A model generated the notes under the pieces. It saw only the letters and a program-made list of their open reading frames with translations, was not told the DNA's origin and did no database searches. A stretch of 64,000 nt of DNA from UBA2377 sp964525935 (GTDB taxonomy: Bacteria; Verrucomicrobiota; Verrucomicrobiia; Opitutales; Opitutaceae), in contig CAZGJZ010000009.1 of the NCBI GenBank assembly GCA_964525935.1, positions 124,001 to 188,000 on the forward strand, read 5' to 3'. The position numbers and the translations under genes are program-made. Shown here one piece after another: positions 34,576 to 43,478 of this stretch (the first letter of the stretch is position 1; the number at the start of each line of letters is the position of its first letter).

Positions 34576-35799
34576 TTACCAGATTTCTTCTTCGCGATCG
34601 AAGACGCCTTGGACGGCGGCTTCCCATTCGGCCGGGTTGCGCTTCTTCAGCATCTCGCCGGCGGTCGCGAACGACAGCAGCGAAAGGCCGGAGGCAAAAT
34701 CGTTGGCGTAAAGGCCGTAGTAGAGCTTGCCGCCGTTGAGCGACATGAGGCGGAGCTGTTTCGCGGCGACCGACTCGAGGTGAGCGAAGCCCTCGATGTT
34801 CTTCGCGGCCTCGAGCAGGAGCCAGCTGAGGCCGGGCTCGTAGCAGCGGAAGTGGTCGTTGAGCGGATGCTCGAAGCAGCCGTCGGCCATCTGGTTTTGG
34901 TGAAACCAGTCGGCGAACTCCGCGAAGCGGGCGACGAGGCGCGACCAGATGGTGTCGCCGCCGCTGGCGAGCGTGGAGGCGAGCTGGGCTTGGATCTGGT
35001 TCGGCGCCTGCGCGGGCACGCGGGCCTCGGGATCGGCCTTGGGGCTGAACTGGATGACGTGGCGCAGCGGCACGGAGAGGCGCGCTTTCATCGCGGGATT
35101 GGAGAGCGCGGCGACGAGACCCTCGGACGTGTAGAGGAGGATCTGCTGCGGGGCGGCCTTGGTCCACTCTTCCCAGAGCGTGGCCTTGTAGTTGTAGGTG
35201 GCGATGTATTCGACCATCGGCACGGCGGCGTCGTAGTAGGCGGTTTCGCCGGTGAGCTCAGCGTAGTGGATGAGCGTGGAAACGAAGAGGCCGTTGGCGC
35301 ACCAGTATTCGCGCATCTCCTCGGGGTTGACCTTGTGGTTGAGCACGCCGACGCCCATGACGCCCTTGTTGGTGAGGTAGTTTTTGAGGCAGTGGTCGAG
35401 GTAGCGCTTCACGCTGGCGAGCACTTCCTTGCTCTCGGGCAGGTGCGGGAAATAGCGGACGCCCTCGAGCATGCCGTTGGCGGTGGAGGCGTTGTCGGCG
35501 ACGCAGGAGCAGTTGACCATGCCCTTGGCGTCGCAGTCGTAGCCGTAGCCCATGTCGAACATGTCGGGCCAGTGGACGCTCTGGTATTTCATCTGGCGGC
35601 CGTTGAAGCGGCGGCAGATGGCGGTCATGCGCGCATCGCCGAGGAGGTCCATCGTGCGGGCGGCGCCCATGACGACGTAAGCTTCCTCGAAGCAGGCCTG
35701 CATCGGATGGGCCATGCCCGGGCTCGCGATGATGTGGTGGGAAAAGTAGTTCCAGTGCTTGACCAAGCCACGGGCAACGACGGTGGAGTTGAGTTTCAT
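34576..35799 (-). CDS. Six-hairpin (alpha/alpha) glycosidase-like protein, function unknown
   Basis: 407 residues, ATG 35799, without a signal peptide. The sequence is helical with aromatic and Cys-rich turns: HIIASPGMAHPMQACFEEAY, MVNCSCVADNASTANGMLEG, REYWCANGLFVSTLIHYAEL, CFEHPLNDHFRCYEPGLSWL, KLYYGLYANDFASGLSLL. Repeated Trp/Tyr-containing helical pairs are typical of (alpha/alpha)6 barrels, as in GH88/105 or lyases. No catalytic pair can be assigned, so the enzymatic activity is inference. It has its own terminator and lies between the permease operon and the TolC operon on the same strand, with no evident tie to efflux. Confidence 0.75.
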   Translation of the reverse strand: MKLNSTVVARGLVKHWNYFSHHIIASPGMAHPMQACFEEAYVVMGAARTMDLLGDARMTAICRRFNGRQMKYQSVHWPDMFDMGYGYDCDAKGMVNCSCVADNASTANGMLEGVRYFPHLPESKEVLASVKRYLDHCLKNYLTNKGVMGVGVLNHKVNPEEMREYWCANGLFVSTLIHYAELTGETAYYDAAVPMVEYIATYNYKATLWEEWTKAAPQQILLYTSEGLVAALSNPAMKARLSVPLRHVIQFSPKADPEARVPAQAPNQIQAQLASTLASGGDTIWSRLVARFAEFADWFHQNQMADGCFEHPLNDHFRCYEPGLSWLLLEAAKNIEGFAHLESVAAKQLRLMSLNGGKLYYGLYANDFASGLSLLSFATAGEMLKKRNPAEWEAAVQGVFDREEEIW

Positions 35800-35899
35800 G
35801 TAGGGAGAATGCGATGCGGTGAACGCGATACGCTCCTTCGTCTTCGGGCCGCGCGCGGCAGGGTCAAACTTAATGGAATCCTAACGGTAGACTGTGGCG

Positions 35900-35947
35900 C
35901 GGCTGCGCCGCGCTGAATGTTCTAATGACCAATACCCAATGACCAAG
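35900..35947. repeat. GC hairpin and AATGACCAATACCCAATGACC repeat
   Basis: GCGCGGC-TGC-GCCGCGC (about 35899-35915) is followed by AATGACCAATACCCAATGACC-like words. Inverted relatives (GGCATTGCTCATTGGG) appear at about 46090-46105, at the other end of the permease array. The hairpin could end the permease transcript but has no T tract. Confidence 0.5.
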
Positions 35948-35963
35948 GAGGCGTGCTGGTCGC

Positions 35964-38387
35964 TTACTCCGACCGCAGCGCGGTGGCCGGGTCGATGCGG
36001 GTGGCGCGGCGGGCGGGGAAGTAGCTCGCGAGGGCGGCGGCGGTGGCGAGGAGGAGCGGGGCGACGAGGAGGATCAAGGGATCGAGGGGCGACACTTCGT
36101 AGAGCTGGCTGCGAATGGCCTGGCCGGCGGCGATGGCCCCGAGGACGCCGACCGCTACACCGATAAGCAGGGGGATCATGCCTTGGCGGAACATGAGGTG
36201 GACGACATCGGTGGGTTGCGCGCCGAGGGCCATGCGGACGCCGATCTCGCGGCGGCGCATCGAGACGCCGTAGGCGACGACGCTGTAGAGGCCGGTGAGG
36301 GCGAGGACGAGCGCGAGCAACGCGAAGGTGCCGAGGAGAAGGGACTGGAGCGTCGTGGTGGCGTAGGTGGACTCGACCTGCTCCTGCATGGTCTCGACTT
36401 CGAAGATGGCGACATCGGGATCGAGCTGGGCGAAGAGCTCGCGGATCTGGCGCTCGAGGCCGCGTGGGTTGCCGGTGGTGCGGACGAGCGCGACTTTTTG
36501 GGTCCACGTAAATTGTTGCAGCGACCAGTAGGCCTGCGCGCGCGTGATGGGTTCATCGTAGCCGTAGACGCGGAGGGTGGGGACGACACCAATAACGGTG
36601 AACCAGTTTTCGTCCTCGTTTTTGGAAAAGCCCCAGTTGATGCGTTTGCCGAGGGGGTTTTGCTGCGGCCACCATTTTTCGGCGAAGGCCTGGTCGATGA
36701 TGACGACCTTGGGGCCGGTGGCGTCGTGGGCGTTGAACAGGCGGCCTTGGAGAAGCGGGACCTTGAGGGCGTTGAAGTAGTCGTCGCTGACGATGGCCAT
36801 CTCGGCGAGCGGGCGGTTGCGATCCTTGGGGTTGTGGATGCCCTCGACACTGAAGCTGGACTGCCAGCCGGCGTTGAGCGGAGGCGTGGTGCTAACGGCC
36901 GCGTGCTGGACCCCGGGAAGCGCGGAGAGACGCTCGACGAGGTGATGGTAGAAACGGCGGGAGGGGAGTTCGCTTTCGACGCGCTGGCCGTCTTTCATTT
37001 CGTAACCGTAGCGACTGTCGGGGAGGGAGACGGAGAACGTGAGAACCGATTCGGGGTCGAACCCGAGCGGGGCGGATTGCATGCGCTCGAGACTGCGGAG
37101 GATGAGGCCGCTGGTGCTGAGGAGCACGAGGGTGAGGGCGACCTGGCCGGCGACGAGGAGGCGGCGCATGCTCGTGCCCGCGGTGGCGCCGCGGCTGCCG
37201 TCGTGAAGCCCGCTGCGGACATCGGTGCGGGAAAGTTTCACGGCGGGCCAGAGGCCGGCGAGAATGCCGGAGGTGAGGGCGACAAGAATCGAGAAACCGA
37301 GGACCCAGGGGTTGAGCTCAATGTTTTGGAAACGCGTGGAGTAGGTGGGGACGAAGCGCTGGATTACGTCGAGCGACCACCACGCGAAGAGGACGCCGAG
37401 GGCGCCGCCGACGAGGGCGACGAGGACGGATTCGTTGAGCATCTGGCGGATGAGCTGCCAGCGCGAGGCGCCGAGGGCGGAACGGACGGCGTAGTCGCGT
37501 TGCTGGCTGAGGCCGCGGGTGATGAAGAGACTGGCGACATTGGCACAGGCGATGGCGAGGACGAAGCCGGTGGCGGCGAGGAGCGACCAGAGGCCGGCGC
37601 GGAAACCGCCGACTTCCTCCTTGCGGAAGGGCGAGACGACGGCGGAGACACCGGTGAGATTGTCGGGATAAGCGGCGCGCAGGCCGGTGTAGATGCGCTC
37701 CATATCGGCGCGAACCTGCTCGAGGGTGACGCCGGGTTTCATGCGGCCGGTGGCGTAGAGGCCGGGATTGTTGCCGCGGGACTGCCAGTTTTCCTGGGTG
37801 GCGGCGTAGGGCGTGATCGGCACCCAGAGTTCGGCGCGGCGGGCGAGTTCGAGGCCGTTGGGGGCGATGCCGACGACGGTGCGCTGCACGCCATCGATGG
37901 GGATTTCACGACCGACGAGATGCGGATCGCGGGCGAAACGGCGGACCCAGAGGGATTCGGCGATGACGACCACGGGTGCGGCGCCGGCCTTGTCTTCGTC
38001 GGCGGAAAAGTAACGGCCGGTGACGGGTTTGAGCGCGGCGACGTCGAAGAAAGAGGCGGAGACGAAGGCGCCGCGGATGTTTTCCGGCAGCTGGCCGGCG
38101 CCGGAAATATTGAAGCGGTCGCCGCGGCGGGCGGTGAGGGCGGTGAAGGTTTGCTGTTCCTTCATCCAGTCCTGAATGGTGGGCCAGGAGATGGACATCT
38201 CCATCTGCGGGCCCTTTTGCCAGAGGATAACGAGCTGGTCGGAGTTGGGGTAGGGAAAGGGTTTGAGGAGGACGGCGTAGAGAACGGAGAAAATCGCGGT
38301 GGTGACGCCGATGCCGAGGGCGAGCGTGAGGACGGTCGCGAGGGTGAAACCGGGGGAATTGCGCAGGGAGCGGAGGGCGAATTTCAT
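35964..38387 (-). CDS. ADOP-type ABC permease 1 (MacB/FtsX-like, duplicated)
   Basis: 807 residues. N-terminal MKFALRSLRNSPGFTLATVL starts TM1, then a large periplasmic MacB_PCD domain (about 50-240), three helices (VVSPFRKEEV onward, SLLAATGFVLAIACANVASLF), and a second TM-periplasm-TM unit. The last part is typical FtsX (YGVSMRRREIGVRMALGAQP, then ATLLLAT-like helices) and ends RIDPATALRSE. This doubled layout of about 800 residues is the acidobacterial duplicated orphan permease (ADOP) family. It uses a LolD-type ATPase in trans to drive periplasmic mechanotransmission with a TolC channel. It is the last gene of the four-permease series and starts six bases before a heptad-repeat element. 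Confidence 0.92.
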   Translation of the reverse strand: MKFALRSLRNSPGFTLATVLTLALGIGVTTAIFSVLYAVLLKPFPYPNSDQLVILWQKGPQMEMSISWPTIQDWMKEQQTFTALTARRGDRFNISGAGQLPENIRGAFVSASFFDVAALKPVTGRYFSADEDKAGAAPVVVIAESLWVRRFARDPHLVGREIPIDGVQRTVVGIAPNGLELARRAELWVPITPYAATQENWQSRGNNPGLYATGRMKPGVTLEQVRADMERIYTGLRAAYPDNLTGVSAVVSPFRKEEVGGFRAGLWSLLAATGFVLAIACANVASLFITRGLSQQRDYAVRSALGASRWQLIRQMLNESVLVALVGGALGVLFAWWSLDVIQRFVPTYSTRFQNIELNPWVLGFSILVALTSGILAGLWPAVKLSRTDVRSGLHDGSRGATAGTSMRRLLVAGQVALTLVLLSTSGLILRSLERMQSAPLGFDPESVLTFSVSLPDSRYGYEMKDGQRVESELPSRRFYHHLVERLSALPGVQHAAVSTTPPLNAGWQSSFSVEGIHNPKDRNRPLAEMAIVSDDYFNALKVPLLQGRLFNAHDATGPKVVIIDQAFAEKWWPQQNPLGKRINWGFSKNEDENWFTVIGVVPTLRVYGYDEPITRAQAYWSLQQFTWTQKVALVRTTGNPRGLERQIRELFAQLDPDVAIFEVETMQEQVESTYATTTLQSLLLGTFALLALVLALTGLYSVVAYGVSMRRREIGVRMALGAQPTDVVHLMFRQGMIPLLIGVAVGVLGAIAAGQAIRSQLYEVSPLDPLILLVAPLLLATAAALASYFPARRATRIDPATALRSE

Positions 38388-38392
38388 GGGGA

Positions 38393-38489
38393 GCGGTCAG
38401 CTTTCAGCGATCAGCTGTCAGCTGGGATGAGGGCGTGGAAGGAAAGTGCTATGGATCGGGCTGAATGCTGAGGGCTGAATGCTGACAGC
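38393..38489. repeat. Heptad-terminated intergenic element 1
   Basis: TCAGCNN heptads (GGTCAGCTTTCAGCGATCAG) at the left and GCTGANN heptads (GCTGAATGCTGAGGGCTGAA) at the right face each other around a diverged centre (GGGATGAGGGCGTGGAAGG). The element fills the whole spacer between two permease genes and touches the stop codon of permease 2. Confidence 0.85.
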
Positions 38490-40868
38490 TCATTCCGCGC
38501 GCAGCGCGACCATGGGGTCGACTTTCGTGGCGCGGCGGGCGGGGAGCCAGCTGGCGAGGGTGGCGACGGCGGCGAGCAACGGGGCGATGACAATGAAGGT
38601 GAGGGGATCGCGGGCGTTGACGCCGTAGAGGAGGGATTGCACGAGGCTGGCGAGGGCGAGGGCGCCGACGAGCCCGAGGGCGAGGCCGAGGCCGACGACG
38701 GCCAGACTCTGGCGCATGACGAGACGGATGACGCCGCCGGTGGTGGAACCGAGCGCGAGGCGGATGCCGAATTCGTTGGTGCGCTGCGCCACGGCATATG
38801 AGACGACGCCGTAGATGCCGATGGCGGCGAGGATGAGCGCGAGCACCGAAAAGGTCACCATGAGCGTCGCGGCGAAGCGCTGGCGGGCGATCGAGGCGGC
38901 GACGAGCTGGTCGAGGGTCTCCAAGCGGAAGACCGGCTGGTCCGGGTCCACGGTCTGCACTGCGCGGCGGAGCGCGGCCGGGAGGCCGGCGTCGGCGCCG
39001 TCGGTGCGGATGACGAAGGTGATCTGGGCGAAAGGCTGTTGCGCCATGGGCTCGTAGCTTTGCGGGGCGGTCTCCTGGTCGAAGCGCAAATTCTTGATCT
39101 CGCCGACGACGCCGATGATCTCGCGCCAGGTCTGCGGGCCGTTGGTCATGTGGACGCGCTTGCCGATGGGGTCTTCGCCAGGGAAGAGTTTTTCGGCGAA
39201 GGACTGGCTGATGATGGCGACGCGCGCTTTGTCCTCGCGGTCAAATTCGTTGAACGTGCGACCGCGGAGCAGCGGGATGCCCATGGCCTGAAAATAGCCG
39301 GGGGCGACGGCGAAGTAGGCGGTGGAAGGAAGCTCCTGCTGGGGATCGCGACCCTCGATTTCGAGACCGAGAATGTAGTCGCTGCCGGAAAACGGCATCG
39401 ACTGCGTGGAACCGACGGCGGTGACACCGGGGATAGTGCGCATGCGGGCGATGACGGCATCAGTAAACGCACGCTGTTTGTCGGGCGTCTCATATTTCTC
39501 GAGCGGGAGCGAGAGGTTGAGCATGAGCGCATTGGCGGGATTGAAACCGGGGCTGGCATGCGCGAGTCGGTCGAAGCTGCGGATGAGCAAGCCGGCGCCG
39601 GTGAGCAGCATGAGCGCGAAAGCGATTTCGGCGACGACGAGACTGTTGCGGAACCAGTGGCGGCCGCCTTCGCTGGAGCCGCGGGAGCCTTCCTTGAGGG
39701 CATCGACGAGATTGATGCGCGAACCCTGCCACGCGGGCACGAGGCCGAAGGTGACGCCGGTGAGCACGGCGATGGCGAAGGTGAAAAGGAAGGCGCGGGC
39801 ATCGAGTGTGATTTCCGCGGCGCGTGGGAGATCGGCGGGCGCGATGGCGAGGAGCGCGTCGAGTCCCCACTTGGCAAGGACGAGGCCGAGGGCGCCGCCG
39901 AGGAGCGAGAGCAGGAGACTTTCGGTGAGGAGCTGGCGGACGAGGCGGCCGCGACCGGCGCCGAGCGCGGCGCGCACGGAGATCTCGCGCTGCCGGCCGG
40001 CGGCGCGCGCGAGCTGGAGGTTGGCGACATTGGCGCAGGCGATGAGGAGGAGCAGGAAAACGGCGCCGAGCAGCGTGTAGAACGTGGGCTTCAGGTTGCC
40101 CGTATTGAAATCGAGGATGGGGATGACGATGGCGCCCCAGTCCTTGTTGGTGTCGGGAAATTGCTCGGCGAGCCGGCGTGTGATGGTGTCCATCTGGGTC
40201 TGGGCCTGCGCGGTGGTGATACCGGGCTTGAGGCGGCCGACGACGCCGTAGCTGTGGCCGCCGCGGTTTTGCCATTGCTCGGTGGTGAGGGCGAGCGGGG
40301 TGAGGACCTCGAAGCGGCTGCCGCGCTGGAAATCGGCGGGCATGATGCCGATGATGGTGTGGGGAACGCCGTTGAAGCGGAGGGTCGTGTTGAGGATGTC
40401 GGTGCGGCCGCCGAATTGCTTCTGCCAGAAAGCGTGGGTGAGGATGACGACGGTGTGCTTGCCGGGTTCGTCTTCGGCGGGACCGTAGGCGCGGCCGAGG
40501 GCGGGCGCGACGCGCAGCGTGGAAAAATAATTGCCGCTCGTGCGCTGGGCGATGACGCGGACGGGTTCGCCGTCGCCGGTGAGGTTGTAATGCATCTGGC
40601 GCAGGAGCGCGAGCGACTCGAAGGCATCGGCCTGTTCGGTCCAGCTGCGATAGTTGGCGGGTGCGACGGAGAACTGAGGGAACTGCGGCAGGGCGGTTTC
40701 GCGGATGACCATGAGCCGCTCGGACTCGGGGAAGTTGACCGGACGCAGGAGGACCGAATTGACGACCGTGAAGATCGCGGTGCACGCGCCGATGCCGAGC
40801 GCGAGCGTGAGCAGCGCGACGACGGTGAAGCCGGGGGACTTGGTAAGCTGGCGGAAGGCGAATTTCAT
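38490..40868 (-). CDS. ADOP-type ABC permease 2
   Basis: 792 residues of the same duplicated MacB/FtsX architecture: MKFAFRQLTKSPGFTVVALL, a periplasmic domain to about residue 265, helices VFLLLLIACANVANLQLARA, linker RGSSEGGRHWFRNSLVVAEI starting the second half, and the C-terminal FtsX block AVAQRTNEFGIRLALGST then KVDPMVALRAE. It differs from permease 1 over most of its length, so the paralogues are old. It shares the single ATPase at 46140 and adaptor at 47362. Stop TGA overlaps the last heptad block of element 1. Confidence 0.92.
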   Translation of the reverse strand: MKFAFRQLTKSPGFTVVALLTLALGIGACTAIFTVVNSVLLRPVNFPESERLMVIRETALPQFPQFSVAPANYRSWTEQADAFESLALLRQMHYNLTGDGEPVRVIAQRTSGNYFSTLRVAPALGRAYGPAEDEPGKHTVVILTHAFWQKQFGGRTDILNTTLRFNGVPHTIIGIMPADFQRGSRFEVLTPLALTTEQWQNRGGHSYGVVGRLKPGITTAQAQTQMDTITRRLAEQFPDTNKDWGAIVIPILDFNTGNLKPTFYTLLGAVFLLLLIACANVANLQLARAAGRQREISVRAALGAGRGRLVRQLLTESLLLSLLGGALGLVLAKWGLDALLAIAPADLPRAAEITLDARAFLFTFAIAVLTGVTFGLVPAWQGSRINLVDALKEGSRGSSEGGRHWFRNSLVVAEIAFALMLLTGAGLLIRSFDRLAHASPGFNPANALMLNLSLPLEKYETPDKQRAFTDAVIARMRTIPGVTAVGSTQSMPFSGSDYILGLEIEGRDPQQELPSTAYFAVAPGYFQAMGIPLLRGRTFNEFDREDKARVAIISQSFAEKLFPGEDPIGKRVHMTNGPQTWREIIGVVGEIKNLRFDQETAPQSYEPMAQQPFAQITFVIRTDGADAGLPAALRRAVQTVDPDQPVFRLETLDQLVAASIARQRFAATLMVTFSVLALILAAIGIYGVVSYAVAQRTNEFGIRLALGSTTGGVIRLVMRQSLAVVGLGLALGLVGALALASLVQSLLYGVNARDPLTFIVIAPLLAAVATLASWLPARRATKVDPMVALRAE

Positions 40869-40870
40869 GG

Positions 40871-40965
40871 GAAGCGGTCAGCGATCAGCGATCAGCATTG
40901 GAATGTGAGCGAAGGGCGAAGGTGTTCAGGTTTTGGCTGAGAGCTGAAAGCTGAGGGCTGACAGC
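40871..40965. repeat. Heptad-terminated intergenic element 2
   Basis: GCGGTCAGCGATCAGCGATC on the left, then the conserved centre GAATGTGAGCGAAGGGCGAA and GGTGTTCAGG, then GGCTGAGAGCTGAAAGCTGA and GGGCTGACAGC on the right. It ends at the stop codon of permease 3. Confidence 0.9.
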
Positions 40966-43368
40966 TCATTCGGCGCGCAGGGCGACGAGCGGGTCGACCT
41001 TCGCGGCGCGGCGGGCGGGGAGGTAGCAGGCGAAGAACGAGACGAGCAGGAGCGTGACGACGATGGCGACCAGCGTCAGCGGATCGGGGCGGCCCATCTC
41101 GGGGAGGATCGTGCCGAGGAGGTGGACGAGACCGAAGGCGCCGACCAAGCCGATGACGAGGCCGAGGAGCGAGAGGCCGAGGCCGCGGCCGAAGATGAGA
41201 CGCAGGACGGTGCCGACCTGCGCGCCGAGCGCCATGCGGATGCCGATCTCCTGGGTGCGCTGCACGACGAAGCTGGCGAGCACGCCGTAGATGCCGACGG
41301 AGGCGAGCATGAGGCCGAGCAGGGCGAAGCCGCCGAGCAGGCCGCCGATGAGATGGTAGTTGGCGAGGGAGCGCTTGATGTCGCCGCGGATGCTGATGAC
41401 GCTGTGCACGGGCAGGTCGGGATCGATGGCGGCGACGGCCTTGCGCATTTCGTTCGTGAGCTGTTCGGCCGGGACGCGTCCGCGGACGACGATCGTGGCG
41501 CCGCCGAAGGTTTCCTGCATGATGGGATAATACATCTGGAAGCGCGTGTCGGGCGGCGTGAGCGAGGCGGGCGCACCGGCGTGGCTGACGACGCCGATGA
41601 TTTCGCGCGCGGGGTCTTCGGGTTCGGTGCCGCCGAGGCGGCGACCGATGGGGTTTTCGCCGGGGAAGAGGGCGCGGGCCATGGCTTCGTTGATCACGAC
41701 GACGAGCGGACGGTCGGCGCGGTCGTCGGCGTTGAAGTAGCGGCCTTGCACGAGGCGGAGGCCGAGGGTGTCGACGTAGCCGGGCGTGGTGAAGATGACG
41801 TTGGCGAGAGGCTCGCGGCCGGGGGCGGGGACGGGCTGGCCCTGGACGGTGAAGTTGGCGCTGCTGGAGTAGCCGCCGGTGGGCAGGGAACTGCTGAGGG
41901 CGGAGTGCGTGAGGAGCGGGCTGGCGGCGAGGTTGTCGGCGAGCTTGGTGAAGAAGAGGCGGCGGGCGTCGTCGTCGGGGTATTTGTTGGCGGGGAGATT
42001 GACGAAGCCGGTGAGCAGAGCGGCGGTGCGCCAGCCCGGGTCGCGTTGCGTGAACTGTTCGAGGCCGCGGAGAAAAACGCCCGCGCCGGTGAGGAGGATC
42101 AGCGCGAGCGCGACCTCGATGACGATGAGGGCGTGGCGGAGACGCGCGCTGCCGGCGATGATGCCGCGGCTGCCGAGCTTGAGGGCGTCGTTGACGTCGG
42201 TGCGCGAGGCGAGCCACGCGGGCAGGAGGCCGAAGGCGAGGCCGGAGAGGATGGAAACAACGAGGGCGAAGCCGACGACGCGCAGGTCGAGCGGCAGGTC
42301 GAGGCTGGTGATGCCGCCGGCGAGGCGGACATGGCGGCCGAGGAGATCGTTGCACCACACGGCGACGAGCACGCCGAGGGCGCCGCCGGTGAGGCCGAGG
42401 AGCAGGCTCTCGGTGAGGAGCTCGCGCATGATCTGCCAGCGCGAGGCGCCGAGGGCGACGCGGATGGCGTGTTCGCGGGAGCGGGCGGCGGTGCGGGTGA
42501 ACTGGAGGTTGGCGAGATTGGCGCACGCGATGAGGAGGACGAAGCCGGCGAGCCCCATCACGAGCCAGGTCAGGTTGCGCGAGGCGTCGCCCTGATCGGA
42601 GTTGGCGAGCGGGACGAGGCGGAGGCCGTAGCTGGAATTGGTCTGCGGGTAGAGTTGGGTGAGGCGGGCGCTGAGGCCGTCGAGTTCGGCCTGGGCCTGC
42701 GCGGGCGTGACGCCGGGCGCGAGGCGGCCGAGGATCGTGAGGTAGTTGTTGCTGCGATTCTGCTGTTGCGCGGCGTTGAAGGTGAGCGGTTGGAAGGCGT
42801 CGAGCTGGCCCCACATGAGCGGCGGGACGAAGCTGGCCGGCATGACGCCGACGATGGTGACGAGCCGGCTGTTGAGGCGGATCTGGCGGCCGATGACGGC
42901 GGGATCGGCGACGAAGCGGCGCGTCCAGCACTCATGCGTGAGGATGATCGCGGCCGGGCCGCCGGGAGTGTTTTCCTCGGCGGTGAAGAAGCGGCCCAGC
43001 ACGGGCTGAATGCCGAGCATGGGAAAAAAGCCCGCGGTGACATCCATGCCGCGGAAGCGCTCGGCGGGCTGGTCGCCGGGCGAGTAGCTGTAGTTGGAGC
43101 GATTGGTGGCGGCGAGGGCGGTGAAGGATTTGGCCTGCGCCTCGTAGTCGAGAAAGTTGGCGGCGGCGTGCGGCCACGTGCGGGACTGTGGCGACGTGCG
43201 GAAGATGCGCACGAGTTCGCCGGGCGCGGCGAAGGGGACGTCCTGCAAGAGCAGCGTGTTGAGGACGGTGAACATCGACGTGTTGGCGCCGATGCCGAGC
43301 GCGAGGGTGAGCAGCGCGATGGCGGTGAAGCCGGGCGTCTTGAGGAGGGAGCGGAAGGCGAATTTCAT
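40966..43368 (-). CDS. ADOP-type ABC permease 3
   Basis: 800 residues. It starts MKFAFRSLLKTPGFTAIALL with TM1 and GIGANTSMFTVLNTLLL, has an extended first periplasmic domain with VTAGFFPMLGIQPVLGRFF, helices GLAGFVLLIACANLANLQF, and a second half starting near LRHALIVIEVALALILLTGA. The FtsX end contains FVVQRTQEIGIRMALGAQV and finishes KVDPLVALRAE. Membrane topology is 8 helices in two blocks of 4, as in permeases 1, 2 and 4. It belongs to the same minus-strand operon; the spacers on both sides are heptad elements. Confidence 0.92.
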   Translation of the reverse strand: MKFAFRSLLKTPGFTAIALLTLALGIGANTSMFTVLNTLLLQDVPFAAPGELVRIFRTSPQSRTWPHAAANFLDYEAQAKSFTALAATNRSNYSYSPGDQPAERFRGMDVTAGFFPMLGIQPVLGRFFTAEENTPGGPAAIILTHECWTRRFVADPAVIGRQIRLNSRLVTIVGVMPASFVPPLMWGQLDAFQPLTFNAAQQQNRSNNYLTILGRLAPGVTPAQAQAELDGLSARLTQLYPQTNSSYGLRLVPLANSDQGDASRNLTWLVMGLAGFVLLIACANLANLQFTRTAARSREHAIRVALGASRWQIMRELLTESLLLGLTGGALGVLVAVWCNDLLGRHVRLAGGITSLDLPLDLRVVGFALVVSILSGLAFGLLPAWLASRTDVNDALKLGSRGIIAGSARLRHALIVIEVALALILLTGAGVFLRGLEQFTQRDPGWRTAALLTGFVNLPANKYPDDDARRLFFTKLADNLAASPLLTHSALSSSLPTGGYSSSANFTVQGQPVPAPGREPLANVIFTTPGYVDTLGLRLVQGRYFNADDRADRPLVVVINEAMARALFPGENPIGRRLGGTEPEDPAREIIGVVSHAGAPASLTPPDTRFQMYYPIMQETFGGATIVVRGRVPAEQLTNEMRKAVAAIDPDLPVHSVISIRGDIKRSLANYHLIGGLLGGFALLGLMLASVGIYGVLASFVVQRTQEIGIRMALGAQVGTVLRLIFGRGLGLSLLGLVIGLVGAFGLVHLLGTILPEMGRPDPLTLVAIVVTLLLVSFFACYLPARRAAKVDPLVALRAE

Positions 43369-43374
43369 TTTTTT

Positions 43375-43478
43375 TAGAGCGATCAGCTTTCAGCGATCAG
43401 CGGTCAGCTTTGGAATATGAGCGAAGGACGAAGGTGTTTCAGGGATTGGCTGAGAGCTGAAAGCTGAGGGCTGACAGC
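43375..43478. repeat. Heptad-terminated intergenic element 3
   Basis: Left heptads AGCGATCAGCTTTCAGCGAT with GCGGTCAGC, centre GGAATATGAGCGAAGGACGA and GGTGTTTCAGGG, right heptads GGCTGAGAGCTGAAAGCTGA and GGGCTGACAGC. The middle about 65 bp match element 4 with one difference by eye. Confidence 0.92.

Noticed and set aside
34319..35167. 282-codon minus-strand frame overlapping the six-hairpin protein
   Set aside because: Arg/Pro-rich shadow of the 34576-35799 gene in another frame; it runs through the terminator.
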